This document shows positions 22,203-29,719 of a stretch of DNA of 39,927 bases, piece after piece. Made by a program: the position numbers and the translations under genes. Location: contig NZ_BBUY01000001.1 in assembly GCF_001590865.1 (NCBI RefSeq), positions 221,325 to 261,251 on the forward strand. The letters run 5' to 3'. Source of the DNA: Streptomyces sp. NBRC 110611 (GTDB lineage Bacteria > Actinomycetota > Actinomycetes > Streptomycetales > Streptomycetaceae). The stretch's first letter is position 1, and each line of letters opens with the position of its first letter. The notes under the pieces are model-generated. The model was not told the DNA's origin, did not search any database, and saw only the letters and a list, made by a program, of their open reading frames with translations.

Positions 22203-23783
22203 GTGCCATCAGCGCCCCCCGCTGCCCCGGACGTCGTCCTCGTAGTCGACTTCGGCGCACAGTACGCCCAGCTCATCGCCCGCCGTGTCCGTGAGGCCCG
22301 GGTCTACAGCGAGATCGTGCCGTCCACCATGCCGGTGGCCGAGATGCTCGCCAAGAACCCCGCGGCGATCATCCTGTCCGGCGGCCCCTCGTCGGTCTAC
22401 GCGGAGGGCGCCCCCCGCCTGGACCGCGCCCTCTTCGAAGCCGGTGTCCCGGTCTTCGGCATGTGCTACGGCTTCCAGCTCATGGCCACCACCCTCGGTG
22501 GCACCGTCGACAACACCGGCGCCCGTGAGTACGGCCGTACCCCGTTGACCGTCAGCAAGCCCGGCTCGACGCTCTTCGAGGGCACCCCGGCCGAGCAGTC
22601 GGTGTGGATGTCCCACGGCGACGCGTGCAGCGCCGCCCCCGAGGGCTTCACGGTCACCGCCTCGACCAGCCTCGTCCCGGTCGCGGCCTTCGAGAACGAC
22701 GAGAAGAAGCTGTACGGCGTGCAGCACCACCCCGAGGTGATGCACTCCACATACGGCCAGCAGGTCCTGGAGCACTTCCTCTACCGGGGCGCCGGCATCC
22801 AGCCGTCGTGGACCACCGGCAACGTCATCGAGGAGCAGGTCGAGGCGATCCGGGCCCAGGTCGGCACCAAGCGCGCGATCTGCGGGCTGTCCGGCGGCGT
22901 GGACTCCGCGGTTGCCGCCGCCCTCGTCCAGAAGGCCATCGGCTCCCAGCTGACCTGCGTGTACGTCGACCACGGCCTGATGCGCAAGGGCGAGACCGAG
23001 CAGGTCGAGAAGGACTTCGTCGCGGCCACCGGCGTCGAGCTGAAGGTCGTCGACGCACAGCAGCGGTTCCTGGACGCGCTCCTCGGGGTCTCCGACCCCG
23101 AGGAGAAGCGGAAGATCATCGGCCGCGAGTTCATCCGGGTCTTCGAGCAGGCCGAGGCCGAGATCGTCGCCGCGGCCCCGGGCGACCAGCCGGTGAAGTT
23201 CCTGGTGCAGGGCACGCTCTACCCGGACGTCGTCGAGTCCGGCGGCGGCACGGGTACCGCCAACATCAAGTCCCACCACAACGTGGGCGGCCTCCCCGAG
23301 GACCTTGAGTTCGAGCTCATCGAGCCGCTGCGCAAGCTCTTCAAGGACGAGGTCCGGATGGTCGGCGCCGAGCTGGGCCTGCCCGACGAGATCGTCCAGC
23401 GCCAGCCGTTCCCCGGCCCCGGCCTCGGCATCCGCATCGTCGGCGAGGTCACGCGCGAGCGTCTCGACCTGCTGCGCGAGGCCGACGCCATCGCCCGCGA
23501 GGAGCTGAGCGCGGCCGGCCTGGACCGCGACATCTGGCAGTGCCCGGTGGTGCTGCTCGCCGACGTCCGCTCCGTGGGCGTCCAGGGCGACGGCCGCACG
23601 TACGGCCACCCGATCGTGCTGCGCCCGGTCTCCTCCGAGGACGCCATGACGGCCGACTGGTCGCGCCTCCCGTACGAGGTGCTGGCGAAGATCTCCACCC
23701 GCATCACGAACGAGGTCCCGGACGTGAACCGAGTCGTCCTGGACGTCACCAGCAAGCCCCCGGGCACGATCGAGTGGGAGTGA
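22203..23783 (+). CDS. guaA: GMP synthase (glutamine-hydrolysing)
   Basis: A 526-residue enzyme that aminates XMP to GMP using glutamine and ATP. The N-terminal class I amidotransferase domain has Cys88 in GMCYGFQ and His176 and Glu178 in QHHPE. The ATP-pyrophosphatase domain has the P-loop SGGVDS (residues 230-235). The C-terminal dimerisation domain has [13 protein letters not shown] and ends KPPGTIEWE, the usual family terminus. The GTG at 22203 follows GGAAGG and gives the standard family length; the open frame extends upstream but that part overlaps the antisense leader region and has no similarity. It is divergent from chorismate mutase across 267 bp and monocistronic, with a hairpin 25 nt after the stop. 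Confidence 0.97.
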   Translation: MPSAPPAAPDVVLVVDFGAQYAQLIARRVREARVYSEIVPSTMPVAEMLAKNPAAIILSGGPSSVYAEGAPRLDRALFEAGVPVFGMCYGFQLMATTLGGTVDNTGAREYGRTPLTVSKPGSTLFEGTPAEQSVWMSHGDACSAAPEGFTVTASTSLVPVAAFENDEKKLYGVQHHPEVMHSTYGQQVLEHFLYRGAGIQPSWTTGNVIEEQVEAIRAQVGTKRAICGLSGGVDSAVAAALVQKAIGSQLTCVYVDHGLMRKGETEQVEKDFVAATGVELKVVDAQQRFLDALLGVSDPEEKRKIIGREFIRVFEQAEAEIVAAAPGDQPVKFLVQGTLYPDVVESGGGTGTANIKSHHNVGGLPEDLEFELIEPLRKLFKDEVRMVGAELGLPDEIVQRQPFPGPGLGIRIVGEVTRERLDLLREADAIAREELSAAGLDRDIWQCPVVLLADVRSVGVQGDGRTYGHPIVLRPVSSEDAMTADWSRLPYEVLAKISTRITNEVPDVNRVVLDVTSKPPGTIEWE

Positions 23784-23808
23784 CCTTCCGGTAGGTCTCT
23801 CCCTGGCC

Positions 23809-23848
23809 AACGCCGACGCCGTCGCTCATTCGTTTGGGCGGCGGCGTT
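23809..23848 (+). terminator. guaA terminator
   Basis: AACGC and CGCCG in the left arm (23809-23821, with a CGA bulge) pair with CGGCGGCGTT (23839-23848). The sequence after the stem is T-rich (GTCTTATCT). It lies 25 nt after the guaA stop. Confidence 0.65.
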
Positions 23849-23906
23849 GTCTTATCTGCTCGCTACTCTGGTCCCAGAGGCGAGACTCCGTCGTATGGGA
23901 GCAATT

Positions 23907-24515
23907 ATGAGCGCCGCACCTGAGTACGACCATGGCGAGCTGGACGAGCACTACAAGTACCCCGTCCCGCCGCCGGGCGGCTGGACCGCGGACGACCTTG
24001 ATCGGCTTCCGGACCTTCCTCCGCACACAGAGCTGATCGACGGGAGTCTCGTCTTCGTGAGTCCGCAGCTGAAGTTCCACACCCGCACTATGTGGTTGCT
24101 GGAGAACGCCCTCCTGTCGCAGATGCCAGGTGACCTAGAGGTCGACCGCGAGATGACGATCAAGTTGGACAAGAGGAACCGGCCGGAGCCTGATCTTCTC
24201 GTGTATCGAGCGGAGGCAGACACGGGTATCGACCAGACCTGGTTCAAGCCCGAGGATGTCGTCCTGGCGATCGAGGTCGTCTCGGAAGACTCGTTGGAGC
24301 GGGACCGCGAGGTGAAGCCGCGTAAGTACGCAGCCGCCGGGGTCGCACATTACTGGCGCGTGGAGAAGGACGACGGCTTGCCCGTCGTCTACGTCTACGA
24401 GCTGGATCCGGCTACCGAGATGTACACAGGGACGGGTATCTATCGCAATCGGCTCAAGGTGCTGGTCCCTTTCCCTGTCGACATCGACCTCACGGGTATC
24501 AACAGGGGGCGCTGA
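23907..24515 (+). CDS. Uma2-family (DUF820) restriction-endonuclease-fold protein
   Basis: A 202-residue protein of the Uma2 family with a PD-(D/E)XK nuclease core: acidic Asp in RPEPDLLVY (about residue 95), Glu in LAIEVVS (about 122) and Lys in PRKYAAAG (about 141). Streptomyces carry many paralogues; their biological role is unsettled, although they are thought to be nuclease-related or remnants of mobile elements. The ATG at 23907 is chosen because GGGAGC precedes it; ATG 23895 is an alternative. Base composition is slightly lower in GC than the neighbours and codons such as TTG, AAG-AGG and TAT are more frequent, a mild sign of separate origin. No partner gene is adjacent. Confidence 0.85.
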   Translation: MSAAPEYDHGELDEHYKYPVPPPGGWTADDLDRLPDLPPHTELIDGSLVFVSPQLKFHTRTMWLLENALLSQMPGDLEVDREMTIKLDKRNRPEPDLLVYRAEADTGIDQTWFKPEDVVLAIEVVSEDSLERDREVKPRKYAAAGVAHYWRVEKDDGLPVVYVYELDPATEMYTGTGIYRNRLKVLVPFPVDIDLTGINRGR

Positions 24516-24630
24516 CGACTGACTACCGACGACGCTCGTTCCGCGACTCACCGAGGTCTGGTTACCTGCGGTAGCTGCCGGTAGCTTGCCTACCGAGCAT
24601 CAAGAGCCGCAGGCTGGGAGGGGAGCCGCG

Positions 24631-25434
24631 ATGCCCGAGCCGACGCCCGTACCCACCGAGCAGCTGCACTTCGCGATGCCGCCGGCGCATCAGACCGTCG
24701 AGGAGGAGCGGCGCCACCGCAAGGAACGGCTGGCCGCGGCGCTGCGGCTCTTCGGCCGCTTCGGGTTCGAGGAGGGCGTCGCGGGCCACATCACCGTCCG
24801 CGACCCGGAGTTCCCCGACTGCTTCTGGGCCAACCCGTTCGGGGTGCCCTTCGGGCACGTCACCGTCGGCGATCTCGTCCTGGTGAACGCGGAGGGCAGG
24901 GTCGTCGAGGGCCGCCACCACGTCAACCAGGCGGCGTTCATGATCCATGCGCAGGTCCACCGGGCCCGCCCCGACGTGATCGCCGCGGCCCACAGCCCCT
25001 CCACGTACGGCAGGGCGCTGTCCGCCCTCGGTGAGCCGCTGGATCCGATCACCCAGGACGCCTGCGCGTTCTACGAGGACACCGCGCTCTTCGACGACTG
25101 CACAGGCGTGGTCGTGGACGAGGACGAGGGCCGCCGGATCGCGGCCGCGCTCGGGCCGCACAAGGCCGTGATCCTGCGCAACCGCGGGCTGTTGACGGTC
25201 GGCGATTCGGTGGACGCGGCGGCGTGGTGGTTCATCGCGATGGAGCGCTCCTGCCAGGTGCAGATGACCGCCAAGGCCGCCGGCAAACCGGTCCTGATCG
25301 ACCATCACCACGCCGTCCGCACCCGCGAGCAGCTGGGCAGCGATCTGGTGGCCTGGATCAACTACCAGCCGCTTTACCAGCAGATCGTACGGAGCGAGCC
25401 CGACCTCTTTGATGGGGCGAGCGGTGCGCGGTGA
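24631..25434 (+). CDS. Class II aldolase/adducin-family protein
   Basis: A 267-residue protein of the class II aldolase/adducin family, which includes fuculose-phosphate aldolase and ribulose-phosphate epimerase. These are zinc enzymes acting on sugar phosphates or related keto-alcohols. Visible features are FGRFGFEEGVAGHITVRDP, FWANPFGVPFG, the metal-ligand region AAHSPSTYG (His at about 121), and the distal AVILRNRGLLTVGDSVDAAAWW. The ATG at 24631 has GGGAGGGGAG just upstream. It is monocistronic, closed by a perfect hairpin. No sugar kinase or transporter gene is nearby, so the substrate is not inferable; some relatives act on non-phosphorylated hydroxy-acids. Confidence 0.85.
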   Translation: MPEPTPVPTEQLHFAMPPAHQTVEEERRHRKERLAAALRLFGRFGFEEGVAGHITVRDPEFPDCFWANPFGVPFGHVTVGDLVLVNAEGRVVEGRHHVNQAAFMIHAQVHRARPDVIAAAHSPSTYGRALSALGEPLDPITQDACAFYEDTALFDDCTGVVVDEDEGRRIAAALGPHKAVILRNRGLLTVGDSVDAAAWWFIAMERSCQVQMTAKAAGKPVLIDHHHAVRTREQLGSDLVAWINYQPLYQQIVRSEPDLFDGASGAR

Positions 25435-25446
25435 GCCGACGGGATC

Positions 25447-25474
25447 GGTGAGCCGACGGGGCTGTCGGCTCACC
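25447..25474. terminator. Perfect 11-bp hairpin after the aldolase gene
   Basis: GGTGAGCCGAC (25447-25457) pairs with GTCGGCTCACC (25464-25474) around a 6-nt loop, 13 nt after the aldolase stop. It can also serve the converging DUF4239 gene. Confidence 0.75.
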
Positions 25475-25475
25475 A

Positions 25476-25560
25476 TGCACCGGTCGTCCCGGTCGTCCCG
25501 AACGTCCTGGTCGTCCCGGTGATCCTGGTGATCCCGGTCGTCCCGGTCACCTCGGTCGGC
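25476..25560. repeat. Degenerate 9-bp GGTCGTCCC repeat array
   Basis: About nine imperfect copies of the 9-mer, with variants GGTGATCCT and GGTGATCCC, between the convergent aldolase and DUF4239 genes. It probably arose by slippage; no regulatory role is evident. Confidence 0.7.
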
Positions 25561-25563
25561 CGG

Positions 25564-26322
25564 TCACGCGTGCGGGAGCAGATCCAGGAACGGTTCCGCA
25601 CCCGCCTTGATGCCCCGGCCGAACGGTGAGTCGAAGTCCCAGACGAGGAACAGCAGGAACGCGATCAGCGCGCTGAACAACGCGGCCATCAGCAACTCCC
25701 GCCCCGACCGCCGGATCTGCAAGGTGAACATCACCCCGATGGAGATCGCGCCCCCGATCACCAGGCCGAACCACACCACTCCCGGCAGCGTCGAGCCCGC
25801 CGCGTCCGAACGGGCGCTGCGGGCCGCGTCGATCACCGCCACCTGGTCCACGAGCGGCTGGTAGGACTGCCCTTCGAAGTCGTTGGCCGGGCGGTAGTCG
25901 GTGACATCGGCGCGTACCTTCGCCAGCAGATCCGCGCCGCGCTGGGTCAGCCGCTCCTCCTCGGCCATCACCGGCCACTCCTCGTGCACGACGTACGACG
26001 CGTACGCCGCGACGTCCGAGCGGATCCGGTCCCGCACCGGCACGGGGTAGGCCCGTGCCCGCGCGCTGACCTCGTGCAGGGCCTGCGCTTCGGTCCGTAC
26101 GGTGTCCTGGGCGGCGCTCCTGGCCTCCCAGACGCCGGCGATGGCGAGGCCCAGCACGATCGCGTACACCACCCCCACCATCATCGTCAGGTACTCGATG
26201 ACATCGGGGGTTTCGGTCGGGTCGTCGTCCTCGCCGATCCGGCGCTCCTTGAGGACGGTGATGATCAGTACGACGCCGCAGACCGCGGCCATGGCGATGC
26301 CCAGCACCAGCCATTGCGACAT
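25564..26322 (-). CDS. DUF4239 family membrane protein
   Basis: A 252-residue protein with hydrophobic segments at about residues 3-24 (WLVLGIAMAAVCGVVLIITVL), 44-66 (LTMMVGVVYAIVLGLAIAGVW), 180-200 (VVWFGLVIGGAISIGVMFTL) and 208-230 (LLMAALFSALIAFLLFLVWDF). A soluble, charged helical loop lies between the second and third. This layout matches the DUF4239 family, which has no known function. GGAGGT at the right distance supports ATG 26322. It is 9 nt downstream of the proline-rich membrane protein, so the two form an operon. It may be a channel-like or bestrophin-like small membrane protein, but that is conjecture. Confidence 0.8.
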   Translation of the reverse strand: MSQWLVLGIAMAAVCGVVLIITVLKERRIGEDDDPTETPDVIEYLTMMVGVVYAIVLGLAIAGVWEARSAAQDTVRTEAQALHEVSARARAYPVPVRDRIRSDVAAYASYVVHEEWPVMAEEERLTQRGADLLAKVRADVTDYRPANDFEGQSYQPLVDQVAVIDAARSARSDAAGSTLPGVVWFGLVIGGAISIGVMFTLQIRRSGRELLMAALFSALIAFLLFLVWDFDSPFGRGIKAGAEPFLDLLPHA

Positions 26323-26331
26323 GGAGACCTC

Positions 26332-27096
26332 CTACGAGGAACGGCGCCCGGAGGAACCGGACGAGGAGCTCGAACGGGGACGGAGGGCGGCGCCGGCCAG
26401 TACGGCCGGGGCGGTGATCAGCAGGGTCGTGGTCACGAGGGAGCGTCCGTTGTGGGGTGAACGCGACGCCTGCGGGTGGCTGCGGGGCAGGGCGGGGGTG
26501 GGCGAGGGCGGAGGAGGGGGAGTCTTGGAGGGGGGCGGTGGTGAGGGAGGGGGAGCCGGACGGGGGTGGTGAGACGGTGGCGGGGGTGGTGGCGGTGGGG
26601 GCGCGGGTGGTGGTGGGGGCGGCGGTGCCGGTTGGGGTGGGCGAGGTGCCGGCGGGCGGATGGGCGCGGGTGGGTGCTTGGCCTTGGTGCAAGGGAAGCG
26701 CCAGCCGCGTGGCATCGGGAAGCCGGTCGGTACGTGCACCGGGGGACGGGTCCCGGCGAAGGAGCAATTGTCCCCGGAGAGCGGCCGGTTCGGTCCGGTG
26801 AACTGCTTGGACCGGTGGGACTGGCTTGAGTGGTGGGGCCGGTGGGGGCTGGGGTGGTTGGGCCGGCCGGGCCCGTCATGAGCGGACGCCGGCGGCGCGA
26901 CGGATGACAGAGCGACGACGCCGGCCAGCAGGAGCAGGGCGGCGGCCAGCGTCCCGGCGGCGGTCCGGACCACGGCCCCGACCGCGATCCGGGCCAGGCG
27001 TCCGCCCCCGCCCCCGCTGCCGCCCCGGCCTTGGAATCTGGTTATCTGCCACACGGCGAGAGCTTGCGCGCGGCGGAGGGTGCTCAGCCGTCGCAT
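26332..27096 (-). CDS. Proline-rich secreted/membrane protein of unknown function
   Basis: A 254-residue protein with an N-terminal signal-anchor (GTLAAALLLLAGVVALSSVA, cleavage plausible after ASA), a short region with two cysteines (NCSFAG and FPCTKAKH), a long poly-proline stretch of about 55 residues (several runs of 7-9 Pro) and a hydrophobic C-terminal segment (SLVTTTLLITAPAVLAGAAL) followed by a Ser/Arg tail. This could place the cysteine region outside with a proline stalk through the cell wall. No catalytic motif. The ATG at 27096 is used; GTG 27099 is possible and neither has a well-spaced ribosome site. It precedes DUF4239 in an operon and is divergent from the IPT-tailed membrane protein. 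Confidence 0.65.
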   Translation of the reverse strand: MRRLSTLRRAQALAVWQITRFQGRGGSGGGGGRLARIAVGAVVRTAAGTLAAALLLLAGVVALSSVAPPASAHDGPGRPNHPSPHRPHHSSQSHRSKQFTGPNRPLSGDNCSFAGTRPPVHVPTGFPMPRGWRFPCTKAKHPPAPIRPPAPRPPQPAPPPPPPPAPPPPPPPPPSHHPRPAPPPSPPPPSKTPPPPPSPTPALPRSHPQASRSPHNGRSLVTTTLLITAPAVLAGAALRPRSSSSSGSSGRRSS

Positions 27097-27275
27097 CACC
27101 TCGGTTCGCCCAAAGGGGGGAAGTATCGGGTTTGCGTGGTCGGCCGACGATCAGGTGTGCGGATCCGCGTACCGGCGTCAACGTGCCGCCGCACCACACC
27201 ACCCGCCACCAGCTGGACATTTGATATCCGGCCCGTCCGTTTGCGGCACAATTCCCTTTCGCGCAGGACAAGTTG

Positions 27276-28610
27276 ATGGCAAGCGGTCGCGGGGCGGTAA
27301 CGGACGTGTCGGTTGAAGCGGCGGGCAGGATGGCCGGAACGAGCGGGCCGAAGGGGAGTGGCGCGCTGCGCGCCGACGGCGGCGAGTGCCGATGCGGACG
27401 GTGTCCGCACGGCGCCCGGACGGGGCATCGGAAGGCGCTCGCCGCGTTCATCGCGCTGCGCGAGGACTTCGCGGCGGGCCGCGGCGTACCGTCGGGGCTC
27501 GCCCGCTCCGCCGGTGCCGCCCGGCAGTGGGTATCCGATGAACTGACCCTGTCCGCCCGTGAGCTGGCGCAGCGCAGGGCCGACGAGCGGATCGCCTGGC
27601 TCACCGCCGTACGGTGGTCCACCCTGCTGCTGGTCTGGATCGCCGTGGCGGCGCTGCTGCTGGTGCAGGCGCTGACCGCCATCGGTACGGGCTGGACGGT
27701 GACCCGCACGGCCGGCCTGGTCGCGGCCGTCGTCCTCGCGCTGGTGCTGACGCTGGCGGCGTGGCGGCACCGTGCGCACGGCGGGGCGATGGCGCCGCTG
27801 ATCGGCGAGGACGGCCGGCTGTCCACCTCGCGGACGGTGGTGGCGGCCTGGGCGACCGCGGTGCTGTACGCCGTCCTGATGCTGGCCGTGCAACTGGCGG
27901 CGCGGCCCGGCCCGCGGGTGCGGCGCCGTCTGCTGAACGGCCTGGAACTGGAGCGTTCCGGTGCCCTGTTGGCGACCCTCGCCCTCGCCTGCGGGGTCGC
28001 GGTGCTGGCGTACGGGCTGGTCGCCACGCGGGTGCGGTCGGGGCGGCTGCAGAAGGTCCCCGCGGAGCGGCCTCGCGCCGCCGACCTGCTGACGGACGAC
28101 GCCGGGCGTGCCAGTCTCCTCGATGTGCAGTACGCCCTGGTCAACGCGGTCGTGCTGACGCTCGCCGTGGTCCGGCTGGCCGAACGGCCCGATGGGCTGC
28201 CGCGACTGCCCTGGGGGCTGGTGGCCCTGGCCTTCCTCTCCGGGGTGACGTATCTGGCGGGGAAGTCGGCGGGCGGCGGCCGTCCCGTCATCCTGTCCAT
28301 CGTCCGCTCCCGCGAACTGGGCGATCTCGCCGCGCCCGTCCGCACGGGTGACGACATCGAGATCCGCGGCACCGGCTTCGTCCCCCCGGGCGCCGCCACA
28401 CCCGACCGGCTCGCCCGTACCGTCGTACGGATCGGCGGCGTCCACGTCCCCGTTCCTCTGGTCCCGGTGGCGGGGGGCTTCGCCAACCCGACGGACGGGG
28501 TGCTGACGGTCCCGGTACCGGTCGACGTCGAGCCCGGCCGCGTAGAGGTCCGGGTGATCACAGCAGCCGGCGTGGAGACGGCCGGCTTCCCACTCGACGT
28601 ACTGGACTGA
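27276..28610 (+). CDS. Six-helix membrane protein with IPT/TIG-like C-terminal domain
   Basis: A protein of about 444 residues. The N-terminus has a Cys-rich CRCGRCPHG motif and a helical stretch ending WVSDELTLSARELAQRR. About six transmembrane helices follow (WSTLLLVWIAVAALLLVQAL, TAGLVAAVVLALVLTLAAW, TVVAAWATAVLYAVLMLAV, ALLATLALACGVAVLAYGLV, LVNAVVLTLAVVRLA, GLVALAFLSGVTYLAG). The last 110 residues look like an immunoglobulin-like IPT/TIG beta domain (DDIEIRGTGFVPPG, TVPVPVDVEPGRVEVRVITAAG). I do not recognise the family. ATG 27276 has AGGA at 8 nt; TTG 27273 and later starts are possible. It stands alone and is divergent from the proline-rich protein. Confidence 0.65.
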   Translation: MASGRGAVTDVSVEAAGRMAGTSGPKGSGALRADGGECRCGRCPHGARTGHRKALAAFIALREDFAAGRGVPSGLARSAGAARQWVSDELTLSARELAQRRADERIAWLTAVRWSTLLLVWIAVAALLLVQALTAIGTGWTVTRTAGLVAAVVLALVLTLAAWRHRAHGGAMAPLIGEDGRLSTSRTVVAAWATAVLYAVLMLAVQLAARPGPRVRRRLLNGLELERSGALLATLALACGVAVLAYGLVATRVRSGRLQKVPAERPRAADLLTDDAGRASLLDVQYALVNAVVLTLAVVRLAERPDGLPRLPWGLVALAFLSGVTYLAGKSAGGGRPVILSIVRSRELGDLAAPVRTGDDIEIRGTGFVPPGAATPDRLARTVVRIGGVHVPVPLVPVAGGFANPTDGVLTVPVPVDVEPGRVEVRVITAAGVETAGFPLDVLD

Positions 28611-28622
28611 CTCCGGCTTTGG

Positions 28623-28643
28623 CTCCGACCCCACTCCTCGGAG
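28623..28643 (+). terminator. Weak hairpin after the IPT-tailed gene
   Basis: CTCCGA (28623-28628) and TCGGAG (28638-28643) pair around a 9-nt loop, 12 nt after the stop codon. The stem is short, so only a tentative terminator. Confidence 0.4.
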
Positions 28644-28813
28644 ACCTCCCCGACATCCCCGACGGCGTGTCGATTCTGTGTGTGTCAGGCGCCCGACGTG
28701 CATCAGTCCGTTGAACGTCTTGCGCCCGCGCGTACGTACCTCCCCTTGAGCCCCGGGCACCGGCACAATCGTTCTGCTGCCAGTGGCAAGGGAATGGAGA
28801 GGAGGCGGACGTT

Positions 28814-29377
28814 GTGGTTCACGCGAATCGTTCGATCGGTGCCGACGTGGGAGGGACGGGCATCGGCGGAGGGGCGGGCTTCAGTAGTTCCGGCGCCTGG
28901 CTGCGCGCGCTGCTGGCCCGCCATGCGCTGCTACCGCTACGTGCCTTTCTGGGCATCACCTTCCTCTACGCGGGCGTGGACAAGCTGACGGATCCGGCGT
29001 TCCTGGCAGCCGGTGGTGCGGGTTCGCTGGGGGAGACACTGCGGCAGGTCCACCACACCGCGGCCCTCCCGCTGCTGGTGGACCTCGGGCAGCAGAGCCC
29101 GGTGGGCTTCGGCTACGCCATCGCCTTGGGTGAACTGGCGGTGGGCCTGGGTATCCTCATCGGCCTGCTGGGCCGGCTCGCGGCATTCGGCGGTGCACTG
29201 CTCTCCCTCTCCTACTGGCTGACCGTGAGCTGGGCGACCACGCCCTATTACTACGGCAGCGACCTCGTCTATCTGATGGCCTGGCTCCCCCTGCTGCTGG
29301 CCGGTACGCCGAGGTTCTCCGTGGACGCGGCCGTGGCGAATCGCCGCAAGCGGCACGGGGCGAAGCTGTTCGGATAG
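28814..29377 (+). CDS. DoxX-family membrane protein
   Basis: A 187-residue protein with about four transmembrane helices typical of DoxX/DoxD-related proteins: LLPLRAFLGITFLYAGVDKL, FGYAIALGELAVGLGILIGLLG, LAAFGGALLSLSYWLTVSW and LVYLMAWLPLLLAG. Family members have been linked to thiosulfate:quinone oxidoreductase subunits, redox defence and membrane thiol homeostasis, but most Streptomyces copies are uncharacterised. GTG 28814 has GAGGAGG 9 nt upstream. The first 28 residues are a Gly/Ser-rich cytoplasmic tail. It is monocistronic. Confidence 0.85.
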   Translation: MVHANRSIGADVGGTGIGGGAGFSSSGAWLRALLARHALLPLRAFLGITFLYAGVDKLTDPAFLAAGGAGSLGETLRQVHHTAALPLLVDLGQQSPVGFGYAIALGELAVGLGILIGLLGRLAAFGGALLSLSYWLTVSWATTPYYYGSDLVYLMAWLPLLLAGTPRFSVDAAVANRRKRHGAKLFG

Positions 29378-29460
29378 GTCCTGCGGGTCAGGTCCTGTGG
29401 GGCAGGTCCTGCGGGTTGGTCCTGTCGGTCAGGTTCTGTCCGGGGGGGGGAAGCGGCGGC
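29378..29460. repeat. Iterated GGTCCTG repeats and a G9 tract
   Basis: Four to five copies of (A/G)GGTCCTG(C/T)(G/C)GG at about 14-bp spacing follow the DoxX stop, then nine G residues at 29452-29460. It lies between convergent genes. Probably slippage-generated. Confidence 0.6.
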
Positions 29461-29476
29461 CCGGGGGCGGCGTGCG

Positions 29477-29719
29477 TCAGGCGGCCTCGGCCCGCTGGGA
29501 TATAGGTGGTTCGTCGGCGTTCTGGCTGCGGTGGCGGCGGACTGTGGCCCAGAGCGCTGCGGTGATGCCGGACAGGACGAGGCCGGCGGGGATGGCGAGG
29601 AAGAGCCAGAGGCCGGGGGCGTGCCAGATGCCCAGGGCGTCCAGGCCGTAGGCGGTGCCGACGGTGAGGGCGGCGAGGCCGCAGATCAGGCGGGCCGGTT
29701 CGAAGGGGTGACGCTTCAC
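29477..29719 (-). CDS. Small two-helix membrane protein, downstream partner of PspC protein
   Basis: An 80-residue protein with two hydrophobic helices (RLICGLAALTVGTAYGLDAL and LWLFLAIPAGLVLSGITAALW) and a charged C-terminus. Its GTG start overlaps the PspC stop codon (GTGA), so translation is coupled; GGAG lies 9 nt upstream. It probably works with the PspC protein in the membrane. No known domain is recognised; small membrane partners are common next to PspC/LiaF-type genes. Confidence 0.75.
   Translation of the reverse strand: MKRHPFEPARLICGLAALTVGTAYGLDALGIWHAPGLWLFLAIPAGLVLSGITAALWATVRRHRSQNADEPPISQRAEAA

Noticed and set aside
23907..24515. Mobile element associated with the Uma2 gene
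   Set aside because: Slightly unusual codon use, but no transposase, integrase, terminal inverted repeat or target duplication is visible around it.
25476..25560. CRISPR-like array of short repeats
   Set aside because: Units are 9 bp, degenerate and contiguous with no spacers and no cas genes; it is a simple tandem repeat. The same applies to 18956 and 37182.
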